Positions 6,213 to 16,477 of a stretch of 45,711 nucleotides of DNA are shown here, piece by piece. The stretch is taken from NCBI GenBank assembly GCA_965262315.1, contig CBDHFJ010000065.1:1-45711 (forward strand). Reading direction: 5' to 3'. Within the stretch, counting starts at the first letter, position 1; every line of letters starts with the position of its first letter. A program made the translations under genes and the position numbers. A model generated the notes under the pieces. That model saw only the letters and a program-made list of their open reading frames with translations, ran no database searches and was not told the DNA's origin. This DNA comes from JBCCFK01 sp965262315. Lineage in GTDB: Bacteria; Actinomycetota; Acidimicrobiia; Acidimicrobiales; UBA8592.

Positions 6213-8645
6213 GTGAGTACGGACGCCAACATCGTGGTGATCGGAGCCGGGATCATCGGCACCAGCGTTGCCCACCATCTGACCGACATGGGGGTGGACG
6301 GTGTCATCGTCGTCGACAAGGGCGATCTGGACCACAACGACGGCTCGACGTCACACGCACCCGGCGGGCTGCGCACGCTGACCGGGTCGCACTTCTTCAC
6401 CACCCTCGGGCGCCGCAGTCGAGACCTCTACGACCGGCTCCCGCTCGCCGACCCCGACCGGGAGCAGTTCTGGCGGGTCGGGATGGTCGCGGTCGCCAAC
6501 ACCACCGAACGACTGGACGCACACCGCCGCCTGGTCGAGCTGGGCTTGAGCGAGAACCTCGAAGCGCACCTCCTCGACCCCAACGGGGTGGCCGAGCTCC
6601 TGCCCATCGTCGACCCCGAGACCATCGTCGGCGGCATGACCGTGCCGTCGTCAGGCGTGGTGCGGACGAGCGCCCTCGCGACCTCGATGCGACGGCTGAG
6701 CGAGGCCACCGGGCGAGCCCGCTTCTTCGGCCACAGCGCGGTGACCGACATCGAGATCCGGGATGGCCGCGTGATCGCCGTGACCACCGATGGCGAACCG
6801 GGCCGCATCACCTGCAACCAGGCGATCGTCTGCACCAACATCTGGGCCCCGCTCCTCGCCGACAAGACGGGCACCCCCATGCCCTTGTTCCCCGGCGAAC
6901 ACCAGTACATCCACACCACCCCCGTGCCCGCCCTCGACTCGCTCGGCGATGCCGAGGTGTCGATGCCGATCACCGCGTTCGACGACCTCTCCCTGTACTT
7001 CCGCCAGCACGGTGACCACATCGGCATCGGCAGCTACGCCCACGAGGCCCGTCTGGTGGACCCCCGTGCGCTCCCGGCGACGGCGAAGATGCCGTTCACC
7101 CCCGACGACTTCACCGACGCCTGGGCCCGTATGCAGCATCACATGCCACCGCTGCGCCAGGCCGGGGTGGCCGATGGCTTCAACGGCATGTTCTCGTTCA
7201 CGGTCGACAACCACCCGATCATGGGCGAGACCAACGTGACGGGCCTGTGGGCGTCGGTCGGTGCGTGGCTCTCGTTCGCCAGCGAGGTCGGAGCGGTCAT
7301 GGCCCGGTGGATGACCACGGGCGACCCAGGCATGGACGTGACCCCGGCACACATCGGCCGCTTCCATCCGCACCAGTCGAACCGACAGTTCCTCTCGCGG
7401 CAGTCGAAGTACTTCTACGAGATCGGCTTCGAGGACCTACATCCGAGCGCGGTCGCCAGCGCGGTGCGAGGGCTCCGCCACGCGCCGTACCACCAACGTC
7501 TGGAAGCCCTGGGCGCGGAGTTCGTGCCGATCGCGGGGCAGGAGACCCCGCTCTGGTACCGCACCAACGAGAACCTGGTCACCAAGCATCGAGACGCGAT
7601 CCCGGAGCGATCGGGCTACGACGCCGTCGGCTGGACCCCGATCATGGGCGCCGAACATCTCGAGCTGCGGGCGAACGTCGGTCTCGTCGACTGGTCGGCC
7701 GGTATCGGCCCCATCGAGGTCTCGGGCCCCGGCGCACTCGAACATCTGCAGTGGCTGTGCACGGCGGACATCGACCTCCCCGTCGGCGGCATCGCGTACT
7801 CCCTCGTGTTGACTCCGTCGGGCGGGGTCGCCCGCGACGTGACCGTGGCCCGCATGGCGCCTGACACCTGGTGGATCCTCACGGGCAAGGGCAATCTGCC
7901 GGCCGAGCTCGACCTGTTCCGGTCCCTCGCCCCTGCCGGTGTCCGGTACCGGGACATCACCGAGTCGATGGTCGCCATCGGCTTGTGGGGCCCGAACAGT
8001 CGCCGCGTCCTCGAGGCCACCACCGACGACGACATCACCAACGAGGCGTTCCCCTGGTACACGTGGCAGCGGATCGACGTCGGCATGGCGCCGGTCACCG
8101 CACTGCGCATCTCGTATCTGGGCGAGCTGGGTTGGGAACTGTACGTGCCGTCGTCGCTGGCCCTCCACGTGTGGGACACCCTCTGGGAGGCCGGCCGCCC
8201 GTTCGCCATGCCCGCGGTCGGAGCACAGGCGGTCTTCTCGACCCGGATCGAGAAGGGCTACCGACTCTGGGGATCAGACCTGACCCCCGAGTACTCCCCG
8301 GCGGAGTGCGGCCTGTCCTGGGCGCTCGACCGGTCGAAGGACTTCCGGGGCAAGGAGGCCGCCGCGTCCCGACCACGCACGACCACCGTGGCCACGATCA
8401 GGTTCGAGGACCGGTCGTCGGTCGTCTACGGATGGGAGCCCGTGCTCGTCGACGAGCGCGTGGTGGGGCGCATCGCCGGCGGCGAGTATGGCTACGACGT
8501 CGGGGCGTTCCTGGCCCATGCGTTCGTGGATCCCGACCTCGAAGTGGGCACATCGGTCGAGGTGCTCCGGACCGGCGTCCGCCATCGGGGCGAGCTGGTT
8601 CACGGACCGCTCTTCGATCCCACGTCGGCGCGCCTGAAGGCGTAG
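6213..8645 (+). CDS. Dimethylglycine/sarcosine dehydrogenase-like FAD and aminomethyltransferase fusion
   Basis: An 810-residue two-part enzyme. The N-terminal DAO domain (about 1-360) starts with IVVIGAGIIGTSVAHHL, and STSHAPGGLR contains His48 at the place where dimethylglycine and sarcosine dehydrogenases attach FAD covalently. A short FAO-M-like linker (about 365-425) leads to a GcvT folate-binding domain (about 430-700, with VGLVDWSAGIGPIEVSG) and a GCV_T C-terminal barrel. In characterised relatives the oxidised N-methyl group is transferred to tetrahydrofolate. It starts at GTG 6213 after GGGAGG. It is divergent from the MttB/FAD operon and shares the palindromic operator region, so the two units probably act in the same demethylation pathway. 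Confidence 0.9.
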   Translation: MSTDANIVVIGAGIIGTSVAHHLTDMGVDGVIVVDKGDLDHNDGSTSHAPGGLRTLTGSHFFTTLGRRSRDLYDRLPLADPDREQFWRVGMVAVANTTERLDAHRRLVELGLSENLEAHLLDPNGVAELLPIVDPETIVGGMTVPSSGVVRTSALATSMRRLSEATGRARFFGHSAVTDIEIRDGRVIAVTTDGEPGRITCNQAIVCTNIWAPLLADKTGTPMPLFPGEHQYIHTTPVPALDSLGDAEVSMPITAFDDLSLYFRQHGDHIGIGSYAHEARLVDPRALPATAKMPFTPDDFTDAWARMQHHMPPLRQAGVADGFNGMFSFTVDNHPIMGETNVTGLWASVGAWLSFASEVGAVMARWMTTGDPGMDVTPAHIGRFHPHQSNRQFLSRQSKYFYEIGFEDLHPSAVASAVRGLRHAPYHQRLEALGAEFVPIAGQETPLWYRTNENLVTKHRDAIPERSGYDAVGWTPIMGAEHLELRANVGLVDWSAGIGPIEVSGPGALEHLQWLCTADIDLPVGGIAYSLVLTPSGGVARDVTVARMAPDTWWILTGKGNLPAELDLFRSLAPAGVRYRDITESMVAIGLWGPNSRRVLEATTDDDITNEAFPWYTWQRIDVGMAPVTALRISYLGELGWELYVPSSLALHVWDTLWEAGRPFAMPAVGAQAVFSTRIEKGYRLWGSDLTPEYSPAECGLSWALDRSKDFRGKEAAASRPRTTTVATIRFEDRSSVVYGWEPVLVDERVVGRIAGGEYGYDVGAFLAHAFVDPDLEVGTSVEVLRTGVRHRGELVHGPLFDPTSARLKA

Positions 8646-8648
8646 CGC

Positions 8649-9185
8649 TCAGGCGGCGCCGATCACCAGGTAACCGTCGAGGCTCGAGAGCAGCGGGGAC
8701 GCCGGCTCGGGCGGGAGCTCCAGACCGTGGACGTCCGAGCGGACCTCGCCGATCCACTTGTCGTGTTGGTACTCGTGGTTGATCACCGCCGTCAGCAGCG
8801 TGTGGGCGATGAGACGGAGCTGCGCGGGCGCCCCGACCGCACCGTCGTCGATCTGGCGAACCCGGAATCGGACCCGGTCGGCCACGGTGTCGCGGTACGT
8901 CCACAGGCGGTCGAGATCGGGGAGATCACCACGATCGGCCTCGGCCGTGGCCGAGTCCATCAGCCGATCGAGCTCGGGGTCGATCTCGGGTTCGGCCGCC
9001 GTCAGATTCCGGATCATGAAGTGGGCGACGGCCGGCTGGTGTCCGAGATGCCAGCCGATCCCCGACGCATCCGCACCGGCGCGCCACACGAGCTGCTCGT
9101 GTGTGAGCCCGGACGCCAGGTCGGCGGTGTACGCCAGTGCCCGCTCGTACTCGGCGAGCAGGTCGGCAAGGGTGGGAATGGTCAT
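8649..9185 (-). CDS. DinB-family protein
   Basis: A 178-residue four-helix-bundle protein of the DinB/YfiT type. The His residues expected to bind a metal are visible: HLGHQ near residue 47 and HEYQHDKWIGEVR near 137-149. Relatives include mycothiol- and bacillithiol-dependent enzymes as well as many proteins of unknown role. The ATG at 9185 has GGAG about 6 nt upstream. It converges with the dehydrogenase gene (3 bp between the stops) and is separated from the nitroreductase gene upstream by 22 bp, so it may share that transcript. Confidence 0.82.
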   Translation of the reverse strand: MTIPTLADLLAEYERALAYTADLASGLTHEQLVWRAGADASGIGWHLGHQPAVAHFMIRNLTAAEPEIDPELDRLMDSATAEADRGDLPDLDRLWTYRDTVADRVRFRVRQIDDGAVGAPAQLRLIAHTLLTAVINHEYQHDKWIGEVRSDVHGLELPPEPASPLLSSLDGYLVIGAA

Positions 9186-9207
9186 CTGGTGCTCCGGGTG
9201 CCGGGGG

Positions 9208-9885
9208 TCAGTCGTCGAAACCGACGTAGGTGACGATCTCTTCCGTCGGGCGCCGCTCGGACTCCACCTCGTTGGCCGGGAAGTCGTCGGCCGGCCAGCC
9301 CATCGCGACCGTGATCACGATGATCTGGTCCTCGGGGATGTTCGCGAACTCGCGCACGACGGACGACTGGCTGATGCCCTGGCCGTTGATGACGCAGCCG
9401 AGGCCCCGTTCCCAGGCCGCGAGCACCATGCCGTAGACCATCTGGCCGAGGTCGAAGTAGGCCACGTGGGAGTGGGCGAGGTTGCGGTCGATGCAGCCGA
9501 TCACCGAGACGGGCGCCTCGAACTGGCGGAAGCCGCGCATGGCCCAGTCCGTCCGACGTTCCTTGTCGTCCCAGTCGATGCCCATGGCCTCGAAGAGCTG
9601 GCCGGCGACGCGCTTCTGGCGTTCACGGTGATCGCCGGTGTAGCCGCCGTGGCTCTGGATCTCCCGGTCCGGCGCGGCGCCCGCCATCATCCGTTCCATG
9701 TTCCCCTGCCGGATCCGGTCGAGCGGATCACCGGTGACCACATGGAGGTGCCAGGGCTGGGAGTTCATCGACGACGGGCTCTGCTTGGCCACCGAGACGA
9801 TCTCGTCGATCAGCTCCTTGGGGACCGGGTCCGGCCGGTACCCCCGAATGCTCCGGCGACCGAAGGCGATCTCCTGGTATTCCAC
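9208..9885 (-). CDS. Nitroreductase-family FMN oxidoreductase
   Basis: A 225-residue flavoprotein with the family's N-terminal FMN phosphate-binding pattern (FGRRSIRGYRPDPVPKELI) and the dimer/FMN motif SPSSMNSQPWHLHVV (about 30-45). The C-terminal half has LGCVINGQGISQSSVV and ITVAMGWP, also typical. Such enzymes reduce nitro groups, quinones or flavins with NAD(P)H; the physiological substrate is unknown. It starts at GTG 9885, preceded by GGAG seven bases upstream, rather than at upstream in-frame codons that lie within the previous gene. The previous gene ends 4 bp before it, so the two form an operon. Confidence 0.88.
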   Translation of the reverse strand: MEYQEIAFGRRSIRGYRPDPVPKELIDEIVSVAKQSPSSMNSQPWHLHVVTGDPLDRIRQGNMERMMAGAAPDREIQSHGGYTGDHRERQKRVAGQLFEAMGIDWDDKERRTDWAMRGFRQFEAPVSVIGCIDRNLAHSHVAYFDLGQMVYGMVLAAWERGLGCVINGQGISQSSVVREFANIPEDQIIVITVAMGWPADDFPANEVESERRPTEEIVTYVGFDD

Positions 9886-9889
9886 TGAT

Positions 9890-10561
9890 CTACTCCACGA
9901 GCGGAGGCGGGTCATCGGGGTCGACCGCGCCGATCCAGCCAACATAGGGCGATTCCTTGGCCTCCTCGACCAGGGCGGAGGTCGAGCGCACGATGGCCCG
10001 CCAGCCCGCCCAGACCAGCAGGGGCAGCGCGATCACGTGGCTGACGGTGACGATCCGGGCCGCCCACGGGCCGAGATCCCACCGGTCGGTCACCATCACC
10101 CCCATGTCCGCGCCGAAGACCTGCAGGTAGCCGCGCTGGGCGTCGTCGCCGGGGACCTGGCCGTCGAGCCGCACGACGTTGAACCGGGTCAAGGCGCCAG
10201 TGACATGGCTGACGATGACCACCACGAGGGCGATGGCGGTCACCGGGGGCACGGCGAACACCACCCGATACACGAACCAGCCTCCGCCGATCAGGGCGAT
10301 CACGCCGGCGGCATCGGCGAAGTGGCCGTGCATCGCCTCCAGGCCGGTGGAGGGTGAGGTCTGCGGACGGATGTCGCTGTACGCGACGTAGTCGAGCCAG
10401 TTGGGGTCCGGTTCGTGGCCGAAGAACAGCATCGTCCCGGTCACCATCAGCCCGACCAGCGTGATGACCGTGACCCAGAGCAGGATCCAGGTCCCCCGCT
10501 GTTGCGTCTCGTCCAGGGTCGCCGTGAGCACGTAGCGGATGTTCCGCAGCGCCGTCTCCAC
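9890..10561 (-). CDS. Four-TM membrane protein, possibly cytochrome b-like
   Basis: A 223-residue integral membrane protein with hydrophobic segments at about 25-47, 84-106, 108-125 and 166-187. Histidines in or near the helices (AMHGHFADAAG, VVIVSHVTGALTRFN, ARIVTVSHVIALPL) resemble heme-binding positions of cytochrome b/b6-type proteins, but the set is not diagnostic. A role in passing electrons between the membrane and the co-transcribed nitroreductase is a possibility only. The GTG start at 10561 lies 6 nt after TACGTT on the minus strand, so the mRNA is likely leaderless. Confidence 0.65.
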   Translation of the reverse strand: METALRNIRYVLTATLDETQQRGTWILLWVTVITLVGLMVTGTMLFFGHEPDPNWLDYVAYSDIRPQTSPSTGLEAMHGHFADAAGVIALIGGGWFVYRVVFAVPPVTAIALVVVIVSHVTGALTRFNVVRLDGQVPGDDAQRGYLQVFGADMGVMVTDRWDLGPWAARIVTVSHVIALPLLVWAGWRAIVRSTSALVEEAKESPYVGWIGAVDPDDPPPLVE

Positions 10562-10567
10562 CGCGCC

Positions 10568-10573
10568 AACGTA
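10568..10573 (-). promoter_or_regulatory. -10 box of a leaderless promoter for the membrane protein-nitroreductase operon
   Basis: TACGTT on the minus strand ends 6 nt before the GTG at 10561. No Shine-Dalgarno is present. Confidence 0.5.
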
Positions 10574-10606
10574 GTGCGGCTCCGCTCCGCCGACGCGCGG
10601 ATTGCG

Positions 10607-11203
10607 TCAGCCGACGCGGACGAGCGGGATCTGGAGCTGGTGCGGGCGGCGCTCTGGCAGGTCGAAGGGGGTGCCATCGACGTGCTTGGCGCCCATGAAG
10701 AGCAGACCGCTGTGGAACCAGATCAGGTCGTAGTCGGTGACGATCTGCCCCTCCTCGAGGTGGAACATCGGGAACGCTCGGCCGAGGATGTCCTGCTGCA
10801 CCCCGGCGGCGAACGGCTGCATGCCGTCGGGGAGATCGGCGTTGAGCATCATCGCCGCGTCGGCGTGGAGGGGCGTGACGCCGAAGCCGAGGTCGAGCAC
10901 GTAGTCGATCTCGAATGCGCCCTCGGCGATCGGGTGCGGACCACCCCAGACCAGGTGACCCTTGAACTCGAAGGCCATCAACGGGGCCTGCGCGTAGTCG
11001 TCGACGTACATGGTGATCGTGCCGGTGAAGGTGTCGTCGTCGTGGTAGACGAAGTCGCGCCGGAGCCGGGTGGGCTCGACGACGCCGGCACCCGAGCGGT
11101 CCTCGGTGGGGCGGAGCTCGGCGCTGAGGCTGGTCCAGGCGCCCACGGCGAAGGCGCGGACGTCGTCGAGCGTGCGGGGGTCGGTGGCGGTTGCGGTGCT
11201 CAT
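10607..11203 (-). CDS. Hypothetical 198-aa protein, beta-rich (possibly lipocalin/APCDD1-like)
   Basis: A protein with alternating hydrophobic strands and many aromatic and acidic residues (YHDDDTFTGTITMYVDDY, FEFKGHLVWGGPHPIAEG). The GAWTS...RRDF.Y.DD.TFTGT pattern faintly recalls APCDD1-like beta-barrel proteins; this is a low-confidence resemblance. It has no signal peptide. The ATG at 11203 has a strong GGAGG 7 nt upstream. It is divergent from PEP synthase across a region with two palindromes, so it is likely regulated. The leaderless promoter at 10568 suggests the genes downstream are transcribed separately. Confidence 0.6.
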   Translation of the reverse strand: MSTATATDPRTLDDVRAFAVGAWTSLSAELRPTEDRSGAGVVEPTRLRRDFVYHDDDTFTGTITMYVDDYAQAPLMAFEFKGHLVWGGPHPIAEGAFEIDYVLDLGFGVTPLHADAAMMLNADLPDGMQPFAAGVQQDILGRAFPMFHLEEGQIVTDYDLIWFHSGLLFMGAKHVDGTPFDLPERRPHQLQIPLVRVG

Positions 11204-11225
11204 GGGTACTCCTCCAGAGATTGAA

Positions 11226-11256
11226 GATACGTTTCGTATCATTATCTAGATGATAC
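11226..11256. promoter_or_regulatory. Two overlapping palindromes in the divergent PEP synthase promoter region
   Basis: GATACG-ttt-CGTATC (11226-11240) is a perfect 6-3-6 palindrome. It overlaps GTATCAT-7 nt-ATGATAC (11236-11256), a perfect 7-7-7 palindrome. Both share the GTATC core, like TetR-type operators. They lie between the 198-aa gene (minus) and PEP synthase (plus), so a bound regulator could control both. No regulator gene is adjacent. TATCAT (11237-11242) is also a possible -10 box for plus-strand transcription. Confidence 0.65.
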
Positions 11257-11354
11257 ACATCGTCTCGTCAATACCTCGTCCGCTCGACCACGGGACGTTC
11301 GCCCCTGGCCCCACAACCGGCGTCGTCGCCACGATCGAGTCACGGGAGGTTGCC

Positions 11355-13748
<2,394 letters not shown>

Positions 13749-13808
13749 ACGCCGCCACGTCGGGTGGGAACGTGGAACGGGCTCGGAGCCATGGCGGCCC
13801 GGACGCGT

Positions 13809-13837
13809 CGAAGGCCGGCCCCAGGGGCCGGCCTTCG
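13809..13837. terminator. Hairpin between convergent PEP synthase and peroxiredoxin genes
   Basis: A perfect 12-bp stem (CGAAGGCCGGCC / GGCCGGCCTTCG) with a 5-nt loop. There is no long T tract on either side. It is placed where a bidirectional terminator is expected. Confidence 0.75.
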
Positions 13838-13857
13838 TGCGGGAGCGCTCGCGCCGA

Positions 13858-14490
13858 TCAGGCGCTCGGGTCGTCCACGTAGCGGAGGTAGGGCTTCACC
13901 TCTTCGAGGTTGTCGAACTTCTCGCGGGCGTCCTCGGTGGACATCGCGGGCGAGGCGATGACCCGGTCGCCCTTGACCCAGTCGACCGGCGTGGCCACCG
14001 AGTGGCTGTCGGTCAGCTGGAGACTGTCGATCACCCGCATGATCTCGTCGAAGTTGCGGCCGGTCGACTTCGGGTAGGTCAGCGTGAGCCGCACCTTGTT
14101 GGCGGGGTCGATGACGAAGACCGAGCGCACGGTCGAGGTGTCGCCCTCGCCCGGGTGGATCATGTCGTAGAGCTCGGACACGGTCCGATCGGGGTCGGCG
14201 ATGATCGGGAAGTTCAGCTCCGAGCCGGTGACCTCACCGATGTCGGGGGCCCAGCCGTGGTGGTCCTCGATCGGGTCGACCGAGACCGCGATGGCCTTGG
14301 TGTTGCGCTCGTCGAAGCCGGATTTGAGGGCAGCGGTCCGCCCGAGTTCGGTGGTGCAGACCGGGGTGTAGTCCGCCGGGTGGCTGAAGAGCACGGCCCA
14401 CGAGTCCTGCTTCCAGTCGTGGAACGTGATCTCGCCGTCGGTGGTGTCCGCGGTGAAGTTCGGGGCCTCGTCTCCGAGTCGCAGCGCCAT
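13858..14490 (-). CDS. Peroxiredoxin, 1-Cys (Prx6-type)
   Basis: A 210-residue thiol peroxidase. The peroxidatic Cys45 is in SHPADYTPVCTTELG, and the PxxxTxxC and catalytic Arg contexts are present. The C-terminal extension (TYPKSTGRNFDEIMRVIDSLQ and VDWVKGDRVIASPA) is characteristic of the Prx6/1-Cys class, which lacks a resolving Cys; no other Cys is seen. It reduces peroxides in the cytoplasm with an external thiol. The ATG at 14490 has AGGAG upstream. A 10-bp palindrome, TGTCCGGACA (14522-14531), lies in the upstream region shared with the metallophosphoesterase gene and could be a regulatory site. Confidence 0.93.
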   Translation of the reverse strand: MALRLGDEAPNFTADTTDGEITFHDWKQDSWAVLFSHPADYTPVCTTELGRTAALKSGFDERNTKAIAVSVDPIEDHHGWAPDIGEVTGSELNFPIIADPDRTVSELYDMIHPGEGDTSTVRSVFVIDPANKVRLTLTYPKSTGRNFDEIMRVIDSLQLTDSHSVATPVDWVKGDRVIASPAMSTEDAREKFDNLEEVKPYLRYVDDPSA

Positions 14491-14692
14491 GAGTGTCTCC
14501 TTGGTTCGACCGGATCGGAATTGTCCGGACATTCATACAATAACGGTCCAGGCCGGGACCGGCAACCCCCGCCTGAGCACCGGTCTACTCCCCGACCGGA
14601 CGGCTGCCCAGGGGCATCGGTCACAGTCCCGCGTCGGCGCGGGTCACGACGGGTTCACCCCGCGTTCGTCGCCCGACCTCGTAGCGGCGGAC

Positions 14693-14698
14693 TAGGTT
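14693..14698 (+). promoter_or_regulatory. -10-like box upstream of the metallophosphoesterase frame
   Basis: TAGGTT is identical to the -10 box of the sigma factor gene at 822. Seven bases separate it from ATC 14706, matching the 6-8 nt spacing of leaderless genes in this window. No convincing -35 is seen. Confidence 0.45.
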
Positions 14699-14705
14699 TC
14701 CGCAC

Positions 14706-15617
14706 ATCGAACGACCCATCCGCATCATCCAACTCTCCGACACCCACTTCCTCGAGGCCGGCGACGCCGCTCAGGGCGGCGGGGCCTACGACACTTCCGT
14801 CGCCTTCGACCACGTGTTCGGCCACATCGGCGACCACGACCACATCGACTACGTGGTGGTCACGGGCGACGTGGCCGATCACGGCCGTCCCGAGCAGTAC
14901 GAGATCGCGGCAGAAGCCCTCAGCCGGTTCTCCGTCGACGTGAAGATCTGTCCCGGCAACCACGACTTCGACCAGCCGCTGCGCACCGGGCTGAACGACA
15001 GCAACCTGTCGACACCACGAGTGCTCGAGCTGGGCTCGTGGGCGTTCCTGTTCGCCGACTCGAACGCCGGTGCCATGGTTCCCGGCGACGACGGCGAGCT
15101 CGTCGACCCGCCCGGCGAGGACCGTCTCCACAACGACGGCGTGCTGGGCCACGCCGAGGCCGAGTGGATCCGAGATGCGTGCGCCACCACCGACGCCGAG
15201 CACGTCTTCATCTGGTTGCACCACCCACCCAGCGCCGACGTCCCGGCCTTGTCACGGAATCTGCCGTACGCCGAGGCCTGGACCGAGCTGCTGGAGGACC
15301 TGCCGACCGTGCGGGGCCTCGGGGGCGGACACACGCACGTGCCGGCAAGCTACGAGACCGCCGGCAAGCCGGTCATCGTCGCCCCGTCGCTCAAGAACAA
15401 CTTCGACCTCGACGCCATGACCTGGCTCCCGCCCGGCTATCGGACCTACGAGTTCGGCCAGGACGGTTCGATCTCGAGCGACGTACATCTCGTCGACCAC
15501 GACGACCTCTGGCCACGACGACCGATGGGTCGGGCGATCCGGTCGCTGTTCTCCGGCGAGCTGACCTACGCCGAGCTCGCCGAGATCGTGGCCCGACGCC
15601 AGGCTGCAGCGGACTGA
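14706..15617 (+). CDS. Metallophosphoesterase (cyclic-nucleotide phosphodiesterase-like), no canonical start codon
   Basis: About 303 residues with the complete calcineurin-like metallophosphoesterase motif series: LSDTHF, VVTGDVADHG, CPGNHDF, WLHHPPS and GGGHTHVP. These ligate a dinuclear metal centre, and the set resembles class III cyclic-nucleotide phosphodiesterases (CpdA/Icc type). The first in-frame ATG, at 14814, would delete the DTH metal ligands. Between the in-frame TAG at 14682 and that motif there is no ATG, GTG or TTG. The likely start is ATC 14706, 7 nt after the TAGGTT box, giving IERPIRIIQLSDTHF. One base change (ATG to ATC) would explain this, as would a sequence error. Confidence 0.82.
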   Translation: MERPIRIIQLSDTHFLEAGDAAQGGGAYDTSVAFDHVFGHIGDHDHIDYVVVTGDVADHGRPEQYEIAAEALSRFSVDVKICPGNHDFDQPLRTGLNDSNLSTPRVLELGSWAFLFADSNAGAMVPGDDGELVDPPGEDRLHNDGVLGHAEAEWIRDACATTDAEHVFIWLHHPPSADVPALSRNLPYAEAWTELLEDLPTVRGLGGGHTHVPASYETAGKPVIVAPSLKNNFDLDAMTWLPPGYRTYEFGQDGSISSDVHLVDHDDLWPRRPMGRAIRSLFSGELTYAELAEIVARRQAAAD

Positions 15618-15636
15618 AGGCTCAGCGGACAGCCGG

Positions 15637-15642
15637 TAGCAT
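15637..15642 (+). promoter_or_regulatory. -10 box of a leaderless promoter for the 68-aa gene
   Basis: TAGCAT ends 8 nt before the GTG at 15651. No Shine-Dalgarno is present. Confidence 0.45.
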
Positions 15643-15650
15643 CGGCGCTC

Positions 15651-15857
15651 GTGAAGCTCGATCCCAAGACCCTCACCCTCGTCGCTCCGGTCATGTCGGT
15701 CCTCGGCGCGCTGATCGGCTTCGGGTCCGCGCTGCGCGCGGGTCCCAAGCGGAGCGCGGCGGTCATGTCGTCGTTTCTGGGGTTGATCGGCTCGACCCTC
15801 TGGCTGGTCGCCGCCTATCAGGACCAGCTCGACCAGGACGACGTCGAACTCGCCTGA
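15651..15857 (+). CDS. Small membrane protein, 68 aa
   Basis: An unrecognised small protein with two predicted membrane segments (about 8-27 and 38-55) joined by a short basic loop (RAGPKRS) and followed by an acidic tail (DQLDQDDVELA). The basic loop suggests that both termini are outside. GTG 15651 is the start, probably leaderless. It lies 33 bp after the metallophosphoesterase gene and 21 bp before the ABM gene, so it may be co-transcribed with the latter. Function unknown. Confidence 0.6.
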   Translation: MKLDPKTLTLVAPVMSVLGALIGFGSALRAGPKRSAAVMSSFLGLIGSTLWLVAAYQDQLDQDDVELA

Positions 15858-15878
15858 CACGGCCTCGGGAGGACAGCC

Positions 15879-16235
15879 ATGTCGAACCCCATCATCCTCG
15901 TCGTCGAGTCCGCGGTGACGCCGGGCAAGCTCGACGACCTGCGCGCGCTGACCGCCGAGGTGGCGGCCCACTGCGCCGCCACCGAAGCGGGGCTGCAGCG
16001 TTACGACTGGTTCGTCAGCGACGACGGAACCCAGATCCGGGTGTTCGAACAGTACGCCGACTCCGACGCCATCCGCTTCCACGCCGGCAACTACGCGTCG
16101 TATCTGCCGGCGCTGGCCGAGTGTCGCACCGTCGAGCGCATGACCATCCTCGGGGCGCCCGACGCCGAACTCCGCGAGATGCTCGAGGCACGCGGTGCCG
16201 CGGTGTTCGGTCACTTCGCGACGCTGCCCGACTGA
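15879..16235 (+). CDS. Antibiotic biosynthesis monooxygenase (ABM) domain protein
   Basis: A 118-residue ferredoxin-like-fold protein of the ABM/YgiN type. It opens with ILVVESAVTPGKLDDLRALT, has the AATEAGLQRYDWFVSDDG strand turn and the EQYADSDAIRFHAG segment with the conserved His. Members act as cofactor-free monooxygenases, heme-degrading enzymes or quinol oxidases; the substrate here is not evident. The ATG at 15879 has GGGAGGA upstream. It closes the small plus-strand group after the 68-aa membrane protein. Confidence 0.82.
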   Translation: MSNPIILVVESAVTPGKLDDLRALTAEVAAHCAATEAGLQRYDWFVSDDGTQIRVFEQYADSDAIRFHAGNYASYLPALAECRTVERMTILGAPDAELREMLEARGAAVFGHFATLPD

Positions 16236-16384
16236 TCAAGACACACGGCAAGGTGCCACCCGGTGGTGGCTGGCGTGTCCATGGCCGACCCGCCCGATTG
16301 GGCGGTCCATCCAAGCGAGACAACGGCCCCTGCTACCGATCCCGGGTCTTCAACGACTGATCCGTCGCTCCGGCGCGGCGTCTC

Positions 16385-16410
16385 TTACGAGGTTTTCAGC
16401 GAGCGCTCAC
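16385..16410. promoter_or_regulatory. Three 11-bp-phased elements upstream of the lipoprotein gene at 16478
   Basis: Read on the minus strand, GTGA (16407-16410), CTGA (16396-16399) and GTAA (16385-16388) are spaced exactly 11 bp apart. The same phased pattern, in the same orientation relative to the gene, occurs before the response regulator gene (26890-26915) and the paralogous lipoprotein gene (24742-24767). Such 11-bp direct repeats are typical of OmpR/PhoB-family binding sites. The third element is a weaker match. Confidence 0.5.
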
Positions 16411-16432
16411 GTTTCTCGCATCCGCACGCGGT

Positions 16433-16472
16433 CTCCTGACGACACGCGGCCCCAGCGCCCGATCGTCAGGAG
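16433..16472 (+). promoter_or_regulatory. mRNA hairpin that would hide the ribosome binding site of the 16478 gene
   Basis: CTCCTGACGA (16433-16442) and TCGTCAGGAG (16463-16472) form a perfect 10-bp stem around a 20-nt loop. The 3' arm contains AGGAG, the Shine-Dalgarno of the ATG at 16478. In the mRNA the stem would block ribosome binding unless opened, so it could act as a translational switch. No known riboswitch aptamer is recognised in the loop. Confidence 0.6.
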
Positions 16473-16477
16473 CACCC

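Noticed and set aside
16255..16305. Small GC hairpins after the ABM gene (GCCACC/GGTGGC and CCGCCC/GGGCGG)
   Set aside because: Stems of 6 bp in such GC-rich DNA are expected by chance, and there is no T tract; not called as terminators.
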